Origin: Mangifera indica
Taxonomy: Eukaryota; Streptophyta; Magnoliopsida; Sapindales; Anacardiaceae
Reading direction: 5' to 3'
Length of the DNA stretch: 64,000 nucleotides
Assembly: GCF_011075055.1 (NCBI RefSeq)
Contig: NC_058149.1
Coordinates: forward strand, 12,654,449-12,718,448
Shown one piece after another: positions 10,781 through 22,300 of the stretch. The notes beneath the pieces are model-generated. The model made no database searches and was not told where the DNA came from. It worked only from the letters and a program-made list of their open reading frames with translations. How positions within the stretch are numbered: position 1 is the first letter of the stretch; each line of letters begins with the position of its first letter. The position numbers and the translations under genes are program-made.

Positions 10781-13700
10781 ATGGAACGAGCAAGAAGGCT
10801 CGCGAACCGGGCAATCCTGAAACGCCTGGTTAATGAGTCGAAGAAGCTCCGCCACCAGCATGAATCATTGTTGAACTCTTCGAAGTCCACTGTTTTGTAC
10901 ACACCTTCAAGGTATGTCTCTTCATTGTCACCATTTGTGTCCAGAAATACAAGATCAGGCTTGTTACCGCCTAGAAATGCGTCTTATAATGGTGTCGGTC
11001 ATGGTCTCGGGTCACAAACTCGAGCCATCTCTGTTGAGGCTCTGAAGCCAAGTGATACTTTCCCTCGTCGCCATAACTCTTTAACCCCTGAAGAACAAAC
11101 CAAAATGTCTGAGTTATGTGGTTTTGATAGCCTTGATTCACTTATTGATGCCACTGTCCCTAAATCTATACGAATCGATTCAGTGAAGTTTTCTGAGTTT
11201 GACGAAGGTTTAACTGAAAGCCAAATGATTGAACACATGCAATACTTGGCATCAAAGAACAAGGTTTATAAGTCATATATTGGTATGGGGTATTATAACA
11301 CTTCAGTTCCACCTGTAATTTTAAGGAATATAATGGAGAATCCGGCCTGGTACACACAGTACACCCCTTACCAAGCCGAGATATCACAAGGGAGACTCGA
11401 GTCTTTGCTTAATTTCCAAACAATGATCACAGATCTTACTGGCTTGCCTATGTCGAATGCCTCATTGCTTGATGAGGGAACGGCCGCTGCTGAGGCAATG
11501 GCAATGTGTAATAATATACTCAAAGGAAAGAAGAAGAAATTTATTATTGCTAGCAATTGCCACCCTCAAACCATTGATATTTGTATTACTAGAGCGGATG
11601 GTTTTGATCTGAAAGTTGTTGTTTCAGATCTTAAGGATATTGATTACAAATCGGGTGATGTTTGTGGGGTCCTGGTTCAATATCCAGGCACTGAGGGTGA
11701 AGTTTTAGATTATGGGGACTTTATTAGGAATGCTCATGCTAATGGGGTTAAGGTTGTTATGGCATCAGATTTATTGGCATTGACTATGTTGAAGCCTCCT
11801 GGTGAATTGGGGGCTGATATCGTCGTTGGCTCTGCTCAGAGGTTTGGTGTGCCAATGGGGTATGGAGGCCCTCATGCAGCATTTTTGGCTACCTCCCAGG
11901 AATACAAAAGGATGATGCCCGGGAGAATTATTGGTGTTAGTGTTGATTCTTCAGGGAAGCCTGCTCTCCGCATGGCGATGCAGACTAGGGAGCAGCATAT
12001 CCGCAGGGATAAGGCTACCAGCAACATCTGCACTGCTCAAGTAAGAGATTATTGCTTATTCAATTGCTCTTATGTTTTGCCTATCGAGATTGCTTTTTCA
12101 AGATTGATAAAGGGCCCTAGCTCTTGTAAAACATTTGAGACACAGCCTAACTAGCTCAAGGTTTATACCATCAACATGTTTTTTCATATGTTCTCTACAA
12201 ACAGAGCATGCCCTTAGCATGTGTTTAATGGATTAGCTTTGATTTGATTGTGGTCTTGTTTTATGTAGGCATTACTTGCAAACATGGCGGCTATGTATGC
12301 TGTTTATCATGGACCTGAGGGCCTCAAAATCATTTCCCAAAGGGTTCATGGTCTTGCTGGGACATTTGCACTTGGGCTGAAAAAACTTGGGACAGTTGAA
12401 GTCCAGGACCTTCCCTTCTTTGATACTGTGAAAGTGAAGTGTGCGGATGCTCATGCCATTGCAAATACTGCCTACAAGAGTGAAATTAATCTCCGGGTTG
12501 TGGATTCTAACACTGTAAGTGTAATGCCTTCTGTGCGGACTAGTTGTGTTTGATCATGTGTAATGAGATATTGGAGTTCTGTTATCTTTCAGATCACTGT
12601 TTCTTTTGATGAAACAACTACATTGGAGGATGTTGATAAGCTTTTCAAAGTTTTCGCTGGCGCCAAACCAGTGAGTATTGTGGTTCTTTCTATCACAACT
12701 ATTTTGTTGCAAATTAATTATTATTATTATGATCATTTAATTGGCACTTTTATGTTTGAGTTGCCAGGTTTCGTTCACTGCTGCATCACTTGCAGAAGAG
12801 GTTCATACTGCAATTCCTGCTGAGCTTACAAGGGAGACCTCATTTCTGACACACCCCATCTTTAACATGTATAATATTTTCTGATATTCAAACTACCCAT
12901 TGTTCACTATTTAGAGGACTCTCTGACTTATGTACAATTTTTTTCATTAGGTACCACACAGAGCATGAGTTGCTTAGATATATTCATCGATTACAATCAA
13001 AGGATCTCTCATTGTGCCACAGTATGATTCCGTTGGGATCTTGTACTATGAAATTGAATGCAACAACTGAGATGATGCCTGTGACATGGCCTAAGTTCAC
13101 TAACATCCACCCTTTTGCCCCTGCTGAACAAGCTCAGGGTTATCAGGTAATTAGAAACTCATGTTTCTTAGCATGGAACTTCCAGATGCATGCTTCATTT
13201 CTTATGTTCTGTGTAAATTGTTTATTGAGAATGGATGGGTTCTGTTTTTCCAGGAAATGTTTACAAATCTGGGTGAACTTCTATGTACCATTACTGGCTT
13301 TGATTCTTTCTCTTTGCAACCTAATGCTGGTGCTGCTGGTGAGTATGCTGGGCTGATGGTTATCCGCGCATATCACAAGGTACATTGAATTAAACAGTTG
13401 TTTCAAAATATTTCCACTTCCCTGTTTCAGAAAAGGTGCAGGTTTGCATTTTGTAGCGTTCTCCTGAATCTAGAAAAAGTTTTGGTCAGCTGTTCAGGTT
13501 AAGCTTCCTAATTTTCACAATATAAATAAAGTGCCTTGTGTGCATTAAGTATATAATAACAATTAAATTTCGTTCAGAAGGGCCTTCTTAATGTCCATGG
13601 CCTGACTATGATTTAACGAAGAGCTCATGTATATGGGGAAAATTGTTGTTGGCAGGATTTGTTTTTAAAATTCTTTCTGTATCTGTTTTTTTTTTAACTG

Positions 13701-16700
13701 TCTTGAAGTCATAAAACCTCAGTAACATCTCTTGAAACACTCTTTGGTTTCCTTACAATGATGTGACTTGAAAATTGTAGGCAAGAGGAGACCATCACCG
13801 TGATGTATGCATTATACCTGTTTCTGCACATGGGACAAATCCTGCTAGTGCTGCCATGTGTGGGATGAAGATTGTTGCTGTTGGAACAGATTCAAAGGGT
13901 AACATCAACATTGAAGAGTTAAGGAAAGCTGCAGAAGCCAATAAGGATAACCTATCAGCTCTTATGGTATGGATTCTTGCATCTTGAACTGGATGTTATG
14001 TCTGCCCTGGACGGAGAGCGGCAAAGAAACTAGGGGATTTGAAGAAATGCTTGCCTGGTGAAATTTCAAAATTTAATCTGATTTTAATTTAAATTTCAGG
14101 TCACATACCCTTCAACTCATGGAGTCTATGAGGAAGGTATAGATGAGATATGCAAGATTATTCATGATAATGGAGGCCAAGTATACATGGATGGGGCTAA
14201 CATGAATGCACAGGTCTGCACTCTCTGTATTCCTTTGAACTCTTATTTACATGTTGATTTCATTTCTCTGTATCATATTATTGGCTTGAATTGCAATTTA
14301 TTTTAATGAATCTGTTGTTGGGTAAAGTGGAGAAAAGGGGTTCATCTTTGGCCAAGAATGGGAGTTAGAATTTAAACCTGATGATTTAATTTATGTAAAG
14401 ATTGTCCTATCATAGTGTTGATAGAACAGGACTTTCTTACAATCAAGTAAAACCGTAAGTTTTTCTTCTACATTGCATCGGTTGAATATTTCCTTTTGTA
14501 TGCATCTTGACATTTTATGGTAGTGAAACATCTAAATTTTTTGTGTATAGACTCCTCATATAAACATATAAGAAAATTTCCTTGTTCCATCGAGATTAAA
14601 AAAAGAGTCTGAGAAAATATTTGTTTTTACAGGTAGGCCTGACAAGTCCTGGTTACATTGGAGCTGATGTTTGCCATCTCAATCTTCACAAAACATTTTG
14701 CATCCCACATGGAGGCGGCGGTCCTGGTATGGGTCCTATTGGCGTGAAGAAACACTTGGCACCTTTCCTGCCTTCACATCCTGTGGTAAATGCTCCCTTA
14801 CACTTAACTTCTATATTTACAACTTCATATGCTTCATCTTTCTCTGCTTGCATCATATGTATCTTTTTGTATTATGGGGAAAAACATTGCATCCTTGAAT
14901 TTAATGTTTGAATAATTATATAAAAATTAATTATATACATGTGTATTATTAACTGTTTACATTGAGTTTTATCGAGGCTTGTCACATTTAAGAAAGATAA
15001 ACAACAGAGGATAAGAAAAGCATGCTTCCTTGAAAGAAGTTACTGCACAAGGGAGCCTTCTCTTTTACTAGTATTGGCATCTAATTAGTTGGGACATACA
15101 TTACTGTCTGTTGTTTTATTTTCTTTTTTTCCTTTAACAAACCTCAAAATATTAAAAGACTCTACCCCTAGGATCATTAAGTTTTATTAGTGATTCGAGA
15201 TTACCTTATTAAGTGTAATGTATTCTGTTGCTGCAATATATCTGTCATTCAGTTTTAACATTTTTGCTGTCATGAAGGTACCCACTGGTGGAATACCTCC
15301 CCCTGAGAAGTCCCAACCCCTGGGAACCATTTCAGCTGCACCTTGGGGTTCTGCACTTATCTTGCCAATCTCTTATACCTACATAGCCATGATGGGGTCC
15401 AAGGGACTTACTGAAGCTTCTAAGATAGCTATTCTGAATGCTAACTACATGGCAAAACGTTTGGAGGTTCTTGGCTTTCCCTTTTTCATATTGCCTTATT
15501 ATCTGTAATTATAAATTTGGTGGGTGCAATGCCCAGTCAATACATAGTCACTCTTTTGTCAAAGTTCTATTTGTCGAGATGACAGAACTCTATGCTCAAA
15601 CTTTTTTTCCTAAAAGGCAATGGTGTGGGCATGGATATCATATTCTTGGTTTTCCTTTTATTGGTTTCCATTGAAGTTAAATTCTGGATAATCATGATGA
15701 AATCAAATAGTTTTTTGTTGATGATTGGTTTGTTTTTCCAGAACCATTACCCTATTCTTTTCCGTGGTGTCAACGGAACATGTGCTCATGAATTCATTGT
15801 GGACTTGAGAGCGTTTAAGGTTATTCTTTCTGCACAAATGCTGTAATTAATTCTCTTTTATCTACTTGTTTCAATGACTGGTTGCACACCATTATTTTTG
15901 CAGAGTACCGCTGGGATAGAGGCTGAAGATGTTGCCAAGCGTCTGATGGATTATGGATTCCATGGGCCAACAATGTCATGGCCTGTTCCAGGAACACTCA
16001 TGATTGAGCCAACTGAAAGTGAAAGCAAGGCATGACTCATCAGCTATCTGTTCTCTGTAAAGTCTTTCTCTTTCTCTCTCTCGTCCTCATGAAATTCAAT
16101 ATGTTTGCAGGCAGAGTTAGACAGGTTTTGCGATGCCCTTATCTCCATCAGGGAGGAAATTGCAGAGATTGAGAAAGGAAAGGTTGATATCCACAACAAT
16201 GTCTTGAAGGTGAAGGCTTTTTTTCTCACCTTTGTTGTTTCTTCGGTTCTACATAGCTCTGAAAATTGATTATTCCATTGCTTAGTTGTCTCAATTATAG
16301 TTTAGTTCATGAAGTTTTAGATCTGTTATCTAAATTGAGCAAGTGCAGGGAGCTCCTCATCCACCATCCTTGCTTATGGAAGATGCGTGGACAAAACCAT
16401 ACTCAAGGGAATATGCAGCCTTCCCTGCTTCCTGGCTCCGCACAGCTAAGTTCTGGCCTAGTACTGGTATGCATTTCCATCTTACCATTTATGCACTTTC
16501 AATTGCGTCAACAACATCTGCATTCTTGAATTATTTGCATAACTGTTTCTTTCATATGTGTATCATGCATTTTTTATTATTAATGAAACATGATTCTGGG
16601 GACTGCTATCAGGGCGTGTTGACAATGTGTACGGTGACCGCAACCTCATCTGCACCCTTCTCCCAGCTTCACATTACACCGAGGAAGAGGCCGCAGCTAC

Positions 16701-16707
16701 TGCTTAG
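10781..16707 (+). CDS. GLDP: Glycine decarboxylase P-protein (glycine cleavage system), mitochondrial
   Basis: This is the PLP-dependent P-protein of the mitochondrial glycine cleavage system. It decarboxylates glycine and passes the aminomethyl group to H-protein lipoamide, and is essential for photorespiration. Fifteen exons join in frame to 1,054 aa: 10,781-12,040; 12,269-12,514; 12,593-12,670; 12,768-12,868; 12,951-13,146; 13,254-13,379; 13,781-13,966; 14,100-14,213; 14,633-14,785; 15,278-15,466; 15,742-15,819; 15,904-16,029; 16,111-16,209; 16,349-16,466; 16,613-16,707. The Arg-rich N-terminus [17 protein letters not shown] is a mitochondrial presequence. The PLP lysine is K789 in LNLHKTF, followed by the Gly-rich [11 protein letters not shown] loop. 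Length matches the plant family (about 1,040-1,060 aa). Exon 1 alone encodes 420 residues. Intron 12 begins with GC instead of GT (AAG|gcatga). No break was found. Confidence 0.97.
16030..16110 (+). other. GC-AG intron in GLDP
   Basis: Protein homology requires the join ...TESESK|AELDRF. This places the donor at AAG|GCATGA and the acceptor at tttgcag|GCAGAG. Flanking GT dinucleotides would break the frame or delete conserved residues. GC-AG introns make up about one percent of plant introns. Confidence 0.85.
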
Positions 16708-17875
16708 TCTTCATGATTGTGCCCTTTGATGCAAGGTTTCTGGGAGAACATGGAAGCTGAAACAGTTATCTCTATGGAGTTGTTTGTATATAAATTTATC
16801 CATACATAGCCTATATGCCCCAATGCAGCTATTGACTCTCCTTCCCTTGATAAACTGGGGATAAGCTGCTCTGCTTTAATAACGGTTGTTGCTAATTGCA
16901 ACTCAGATACTGTAATTATAATTGCTCTTTCCTTCTCTTCATTTCTCTGTGCCTAATTGTTGCTTGTTTTTTTTTTTTTTCCCCAAAATTATGCACATGT
17001 TCATGGACTCATCTTGGTGATGAAGAAATTACAGTGTCCTACAAAAAGTCTGAACTGTCAGAGGATGGGGGTCAATCTCCGGTTGGCATTTCTGTTAGTA
17101 CAATTGTAGCTTTGATAACACAGGGAAATAACAGCTAGATTCTTTACTGTCTGTCGTGACTCCCTGCTAGTGCTAGATCCACTTTCTGCTGTTTAAACTT
17201 TAAACATTTTTCCCTTCCACGCCGGGAAAACAGTTATTCTTAAATGTAATTGAGCTAGATTTGAGTAAATTGAACTTGAGTTTAGGCAGCCTGAGTTTGA
17301 AAAGGATGAACTAGAGCCTACGTTCGAGTTTGATAATCTTTATTTAAACTAATTTGAATTTAATTTGTTTATTGTATTTATTATAAATATTTATTATTTT
17401 ATTATTTTAAATAAGAACATTTATAATGAATATCAAATTTAAGTACTAATAATGATATATTATTATTATTCATTATAATAAAATTATATGTACAAACAAT
17501 ATATATATTGTACATAAATGATAATATGTTATTATCTTATTTAGTGATTCTTAATTCGAGATAAAATAATGTATAATCATACAGTAATATATTATCATTT
17601 ATGTATATAATATTAGTCTTATTTGATAAAATTATATGTATAAATAATAAACATAAATTTATATATAAACAATAACATATTATTATATAATTTAATAATT
17701 TTAAAATAAAAATAAAATAATATTTAATTATATAATAATATATTATTATTTATATATAAATTTTTACTGATTTATAAGGACCATATTTCTCTCGTCTCGT
17801 TCTATTTCTGTTAACCCGTCCCTTAAATTCATAATATAAAACACATGACACAAACATGGTACATTTTTTCTCATT
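16708..17875. other. GLDP 3' UTR and AT-rich intergenic DNA
   Basis: The first ~200-400 bp are probably 3' UTR. From 17,240 a degenerate tract rich in gagttt and ttgaac motifs resembles the one at about 28,230-28,660. It gives way to very AT-rich sequence with TATTATTAT repeats up to 17,770. No gene seen. Confidence 0.45.
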
Positions 17876-18803
17876 GGGAAAAGGACTATTTTCCACCCAT
17901 TTTTTAGATCTATCTCAAACTAATACCCACGAGAGATGAAAAACTCTTTCTCCCACTAATGACCAAATTGTTGTCCAATTTCTCAGTTAGGGACAGGGGC
18001 AAAATCGATATTTTATTGTTTATATTAAAAAGTTATAAAATTTATTATTTTTCACTCCCCTTAGGTTTTAGAAATTAACATTTCATCTTTAACCAAAGTT
18101 TTTAAACTTTAAAAACTAACATTTTCACCCCCAAACCTAAGGTTTCTATATTTTTCAAAACGCAGCCGTCCCACATAACTTTCAAAAATAACAGTTTCAC
18201 CCCCATTCTTCAAATTCATCTTTCGACGTCGTCACCGACCTCCTCCTTCTCCTTGTGCGACGGTGGTGGTGCGACGAAGAGACGAAGATCTCTTCGTCGC
18301 ACGATGCGACGAAGAGATATAGATCTCTTTATTGCACCACCGTGCGACGAAGAGGTCTCTCTTCGTCACTCCACCCAGATAATGAAGAATGATGCTTCAT
18401 CGCTCGTTGTGTCGTCCTTCGTTTGTTCTTCCAGATCTGGACGATATTTCATCGTCCAGATCTAGGTGACAAAGGGTCGTCCTTTATAGCCGGAGATGCG
18501 AGATCGATGGAATGCATCAGTCATCGATGGTGGCCGGAGAAGGAAGCAAACCCTAGGGGTGAAATCTAAACTTTTTAAACTTTTAAGATGGGTTGAGTTG
18601 TTAGTTTTTAAAACCTAGAGTAGGGAAATAGTGAAATTTTTAAGTTTTAAGATTTTAAACAGTAAAATATCGATTTTGTTTTTATCTCTAATTGAAAAAT
18701 TAGATGATAGTTTGGTCATGAATGAGAGAAAGGATCTTTCATTTTCTATGAGTATATGTTTGAGATAGACCTACAAAAAGAGGTGGGAAATAGTCCTCCC
18801 CCC
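17876..18803. mobile_element. Non-autonomous MULE-like element, 928 bp
   Basis: The ends GGGAAAAGGACTATTTTCC and GGGAAATAGTCCTCCCCCC are inverted, and the inverted similarity continues inward (for example gttttagaaattaacattt against its complement near 18,600). The flanking nonamers TTTCTCATT and TTTGTCACC match at 6 of 9. The interior (18,240-18,370) carries reiterated GCGACGAAGAGA blocks, including the hairpin at 18,269-18,302. Only short frames occur inside; none resembles transposase. Confidence 0.6.
18269..18302. repeat. Perfect 14-bp palindromic hairpin inside the MULE-like element
   Basis: GTGCGACGAAGAGA, a 6-nt loop cgaaga, then TCTCTTCGTCGCAC. The same GACGAAGAGA word recurs at about 18,306-18,316 and again inverted nearby. 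A wider inverted pair, ggtggtgc and gcaccacc, encloses much of the block. Confidence 0.85.
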
Positions 18804-19308
18804 TTTGTCACCTAATAGAATATTCTTTCACGCTTCATTTTCTATTTTAATACTATTTTCAGTACATGAGAACTGGCTTTTATGAATAATAGTTACCCCT
18901 AGTAATTAATTTAATTACAAGTGCACAATTATCCCATGCGGGCGAATGCTCGGTTTCAACTGCACCCTCCCTCGTAGCTCTTACTGTCAACGTACATGAT
19001 TCACATCATGATGACAACCAATCAACGGTCAAGATTGAAAGAGAGAAATACAATAATTATTTATGTATATTAATAAATAAACTACTATATTCGGGGAATC
19101 GGATAGGGTGAAAAAAGAGTATTGGAGGGAATGGGTGAGCGGTTAATTTAAGTCTCTCAAGAGGTGGTAGCTTGACGAAGAAGGGTGCGCAGGGTAAGCG
19201 AATCTGCCTTTCTCTCTTTTCTTATTTGTGGGCGTACGTTAAGCTGGAAGCGATAAGAAGAGAGAAAAAAAATTGAGAGTGAGAACAAGTCATCGTTGAT
19301 GATCATCG
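18804..19308. other. Promoter and 5' leader region of the EDR1-like kinase gene
   Basis: About 500 bp with no frame on the plus strand. An antisense frame of 137 codons (19,157-19,570) overlaps the kinase first exon and looks like a shadow of it. The sequence becomes purine-rich just before the start codon (gagagaaaaaaaattgagag). Confidence 0.4.
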
Positions 19309-22300
19309 ATGTCGAAAATGAAGCATCTACTAAGAAAACTCCACATCGGCGGTGGATTAAATGAGCACCACAGGCTGGGCGAGACCAGGCCCGAGACAAA
19401 CCCCAGTCCGAACCCGTCTTCCTCGACTTCGTCTTCGGATCCAGGAACGATGGGAAGAATGGGAGTGGTTGAGTCGGTGGTTGGTGATCGGACCGAAGGG
19501 GAGGGTGGAGTTGATTATAATTTATTGGAAGAGGAATATCAGGTGCAGTTGGCTTTAGCGATAAGCGCATCGGATCCAGACGTGAGAGAGGAGGCTGAAT
19601 CGGCTCAGATCGACACCGCTAAGCGGATGAGCCTCGGTTGCCGGTCGGCTTCGGTTACTGAGACTGATGCTTTTGTCGAGTTTCTCTCGCTTCGCTATTG
19701 GGTATGTTTCTCTTTGGATGGTTTGTTTAATTCTGTGTTGTTGATTAATTAGGTCGTGGTATTGTTGCATTTTTAGTCATTTCCTTTTTGGATGTGATTT
19801 TGAATCAATTTGGCTGGGGTAACTGCCATGCTTTATTTTATTAATAGTTTTATATTATAGAGTCGCTTTGTATGATGTTTATTGGGTATTTTTAGTCTAT
19901 CGACGAGTTATATGGTTATTTTGTATCGTGATTGAATTTCCAAGTTGTAGAGTTATGGTAATGGTGTCTATGCAAATTTGTAAATCTTATTTGTATGTGT
20001 GATTCCCATTTGCGTCCAAGTGTAGTTGAAGCTATGCATTGGATTATGATTAACTTGATCGTGGTAATTTTTTGGTAGCATAATGTGTTGGTCTTGTATA
20101 TGTGAAATATTTGTACCTAGAAAGAACCTAACATTAATCATATTGCCAGAAGATATGATCTGCAGAATTTGATAACCTGTATGGACAAGTTCCTACTTAA
20201 AACCTATTTAGTCGGTTTTGGTTGCGGGTACCCAGCCTGTTCATAATTATTATTATTATTTTTTTAACCAGTATCAGCTTCCATTCATTCCATACCAACT
20301 TTTGCCCCAAGAGCTTTCATCTTCTCAATTGTTTGCTCACATTGTTCTTTGACATGTCTTTCTTCGATATTGATGGTGTCTCGTCGATCCTCATCAAACT
20401 CCTCATTGCCTGCATTTGACGCTTTTGGTAGCATAATGTGTTGGTCTTTTACATGTGAAATGTTTGTACCAAGAAAGAAACTTTTTGTGAAGGTTTTATT
20501 GTGGTGTCTAGCGTTAGATTCGAGCTTGGCTCGAATTCGGTTCGGCTCGTTTTTCGTTATTAAAATAACGTTGTTTTAATACATATTGGTCAAAACGACG
20601 TCGTTTTGTATCAAAAATTTTAATTGAAAAACTTGGCGAGTAGTTTGAGCTCGACTGAGCTCGTATAGGGTTGGCTCGTTTGAGCCGAGCTCGAGCTCGA
20701 GCTCGAACGGGTTTGGTTCGAGTCCAACCCTAGTGGTGTCCTTATATAAGAAATAGGGTGAGCAGACTCGGCTCAAACGGGCTCGGTTCGAGTCCAACCC
20801 TAGTGGTGTCCTTATATAAGAAATAGGGTGAGCAGATTCAGGCACTCTGATGAAAAAGCAGTAATTGGAACTTGAACTGGAACCGACTAATTCCTAGGAT
20901 TTGGGAACTGAAACCTGTAGGGACAGGTTCCTGCCTAGTCGGTTTTAGTTCCGGGTATCCAGCATGTTCAAAATTATAATTTTATTACCCAGTATAAACT
21001 TCCTTTTTTTCCATACTTTTTCCTTAAGAGATTTCATTTTCTCAATTATTAGCTCATGCTCTTCCTTCGACACACCTTTCTTCAATATCAATGTTGTCTT
21101 GCCAATACTCATCGAGCTCCTTATTGCCCCAATCTTTCCCTGTAGGCTCCCTGCTTTGCCAGCGACTGTTCAAATCATGACACTTCTTTCTCATGAATTG
21201 GATTCGAACCGATATCAAGCTACTTGCTCTTTAGTAGCTTGTCAGTCGGTTTGTTGTCCTCCTCATTATAGTCCTCCTAAAAGCAATAGCATTTTGTTGA
21301 AATACATCCTGTCTTTTCAGAGTCTTCTCAAGTTTCTTCTCTTCTTACTTGCTGCAGTTGTTACCTTCATTGCCGTTCCAGTCAAACCAACAGCGCCTGA
21401 CTTCATAAACCCCACAACTGGTGGTTCCTTCATTCCTCGTTTCTTCATTATAATGGAACCCAATTTTGCTCCTTCAACTAGTGTGAGTCCAACAATTTCA
21501 TCTACAAGCCTGAAAACATACTCAACTGTAGGACTATGATGCTTTGTGGGACCAAAAGTAGGTGGTTCATAATCAGCTGGGAGTCTCCTTTGATCAGTCT
21601 TAACTTCCTCTTCATCCTCAACTTTCATTGTAGTTTGAACAAAGCCCCAAGATACCATCCCATTAAAGTTAAAAAAATTTAGTGTTGTCAGAAGATAAAC
21701 GTTGGGATTTCATGATAAAAATATTAAAAAAAAGGTACCCGCTCAAGTACTTGACTTGGTATCCTAAATTTGTTTTGGATTTGATTCCTAAGTCGCTTCT
21801 AGTTCCTTAGATGGTTGGAACCGGAACCTTCTGGTTTCACAAAAAAGGATCTAGAACCTATTTGGGATAAGCCAGTTCTAGGTAGGAACTAGAACCAAAA
21901 CTTTGGGTACCCGACAATTCCAGTTCTTCTTAGTTCCTATGCTCACCCCTAATAAGAAAAGCATCTTTGCTAGGACGCCAACAAAGGAAAATAACATAAA
22001 TTCTTAATTTCTTTCAATCAGTCATTCTGTTTTATTCATTGCATTATCTTCACTAAATGGTTTTTATATGCCTGTAGAGGGTAGTTTTATTTTTCTAGGA
22101 ACTGGAATGTTGAAACTTTTGAGACTTGAAATTTTAATGCTGACTTTTGTTCTATATCTCCATCATGATTCAGGGGAGCATTATTGGTAACCCCTTTAAA
22201 TATTCTGCTATCCTCTTTAAGTGTTCAGATATATGATGCATTATCTATGATGAGACAGGCTTGCACTCAATCTCATGTTTTTCATGTGCAGAGCTATAAT

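Noticed and set aside
12563..12823. Separate small ORFs within the GLDP gene
   Set aside because: They are exon-plus-intron read-through; the spliced model accounts for all coding blocks.
19157..19570. 137-codon antisense frame over kinase exon 1
   Set aside because: Shadow of the GC-richer coding exon; the plus-strand EDR1 domain explains the open reading.
20576..20845. 89-codon minus-strand frame with an internal repeat ([10 protein letters not shown])
   Set aside because: It arises from the 70-bp tandem duplication and hAT ends; no codon structure.
20964..21539. 191-codon plus-strand frame in kinase intron 1
   Set aside because: It is the complement of the antisense L7/L12 fragment inside the hAT element and has no domain of its own.
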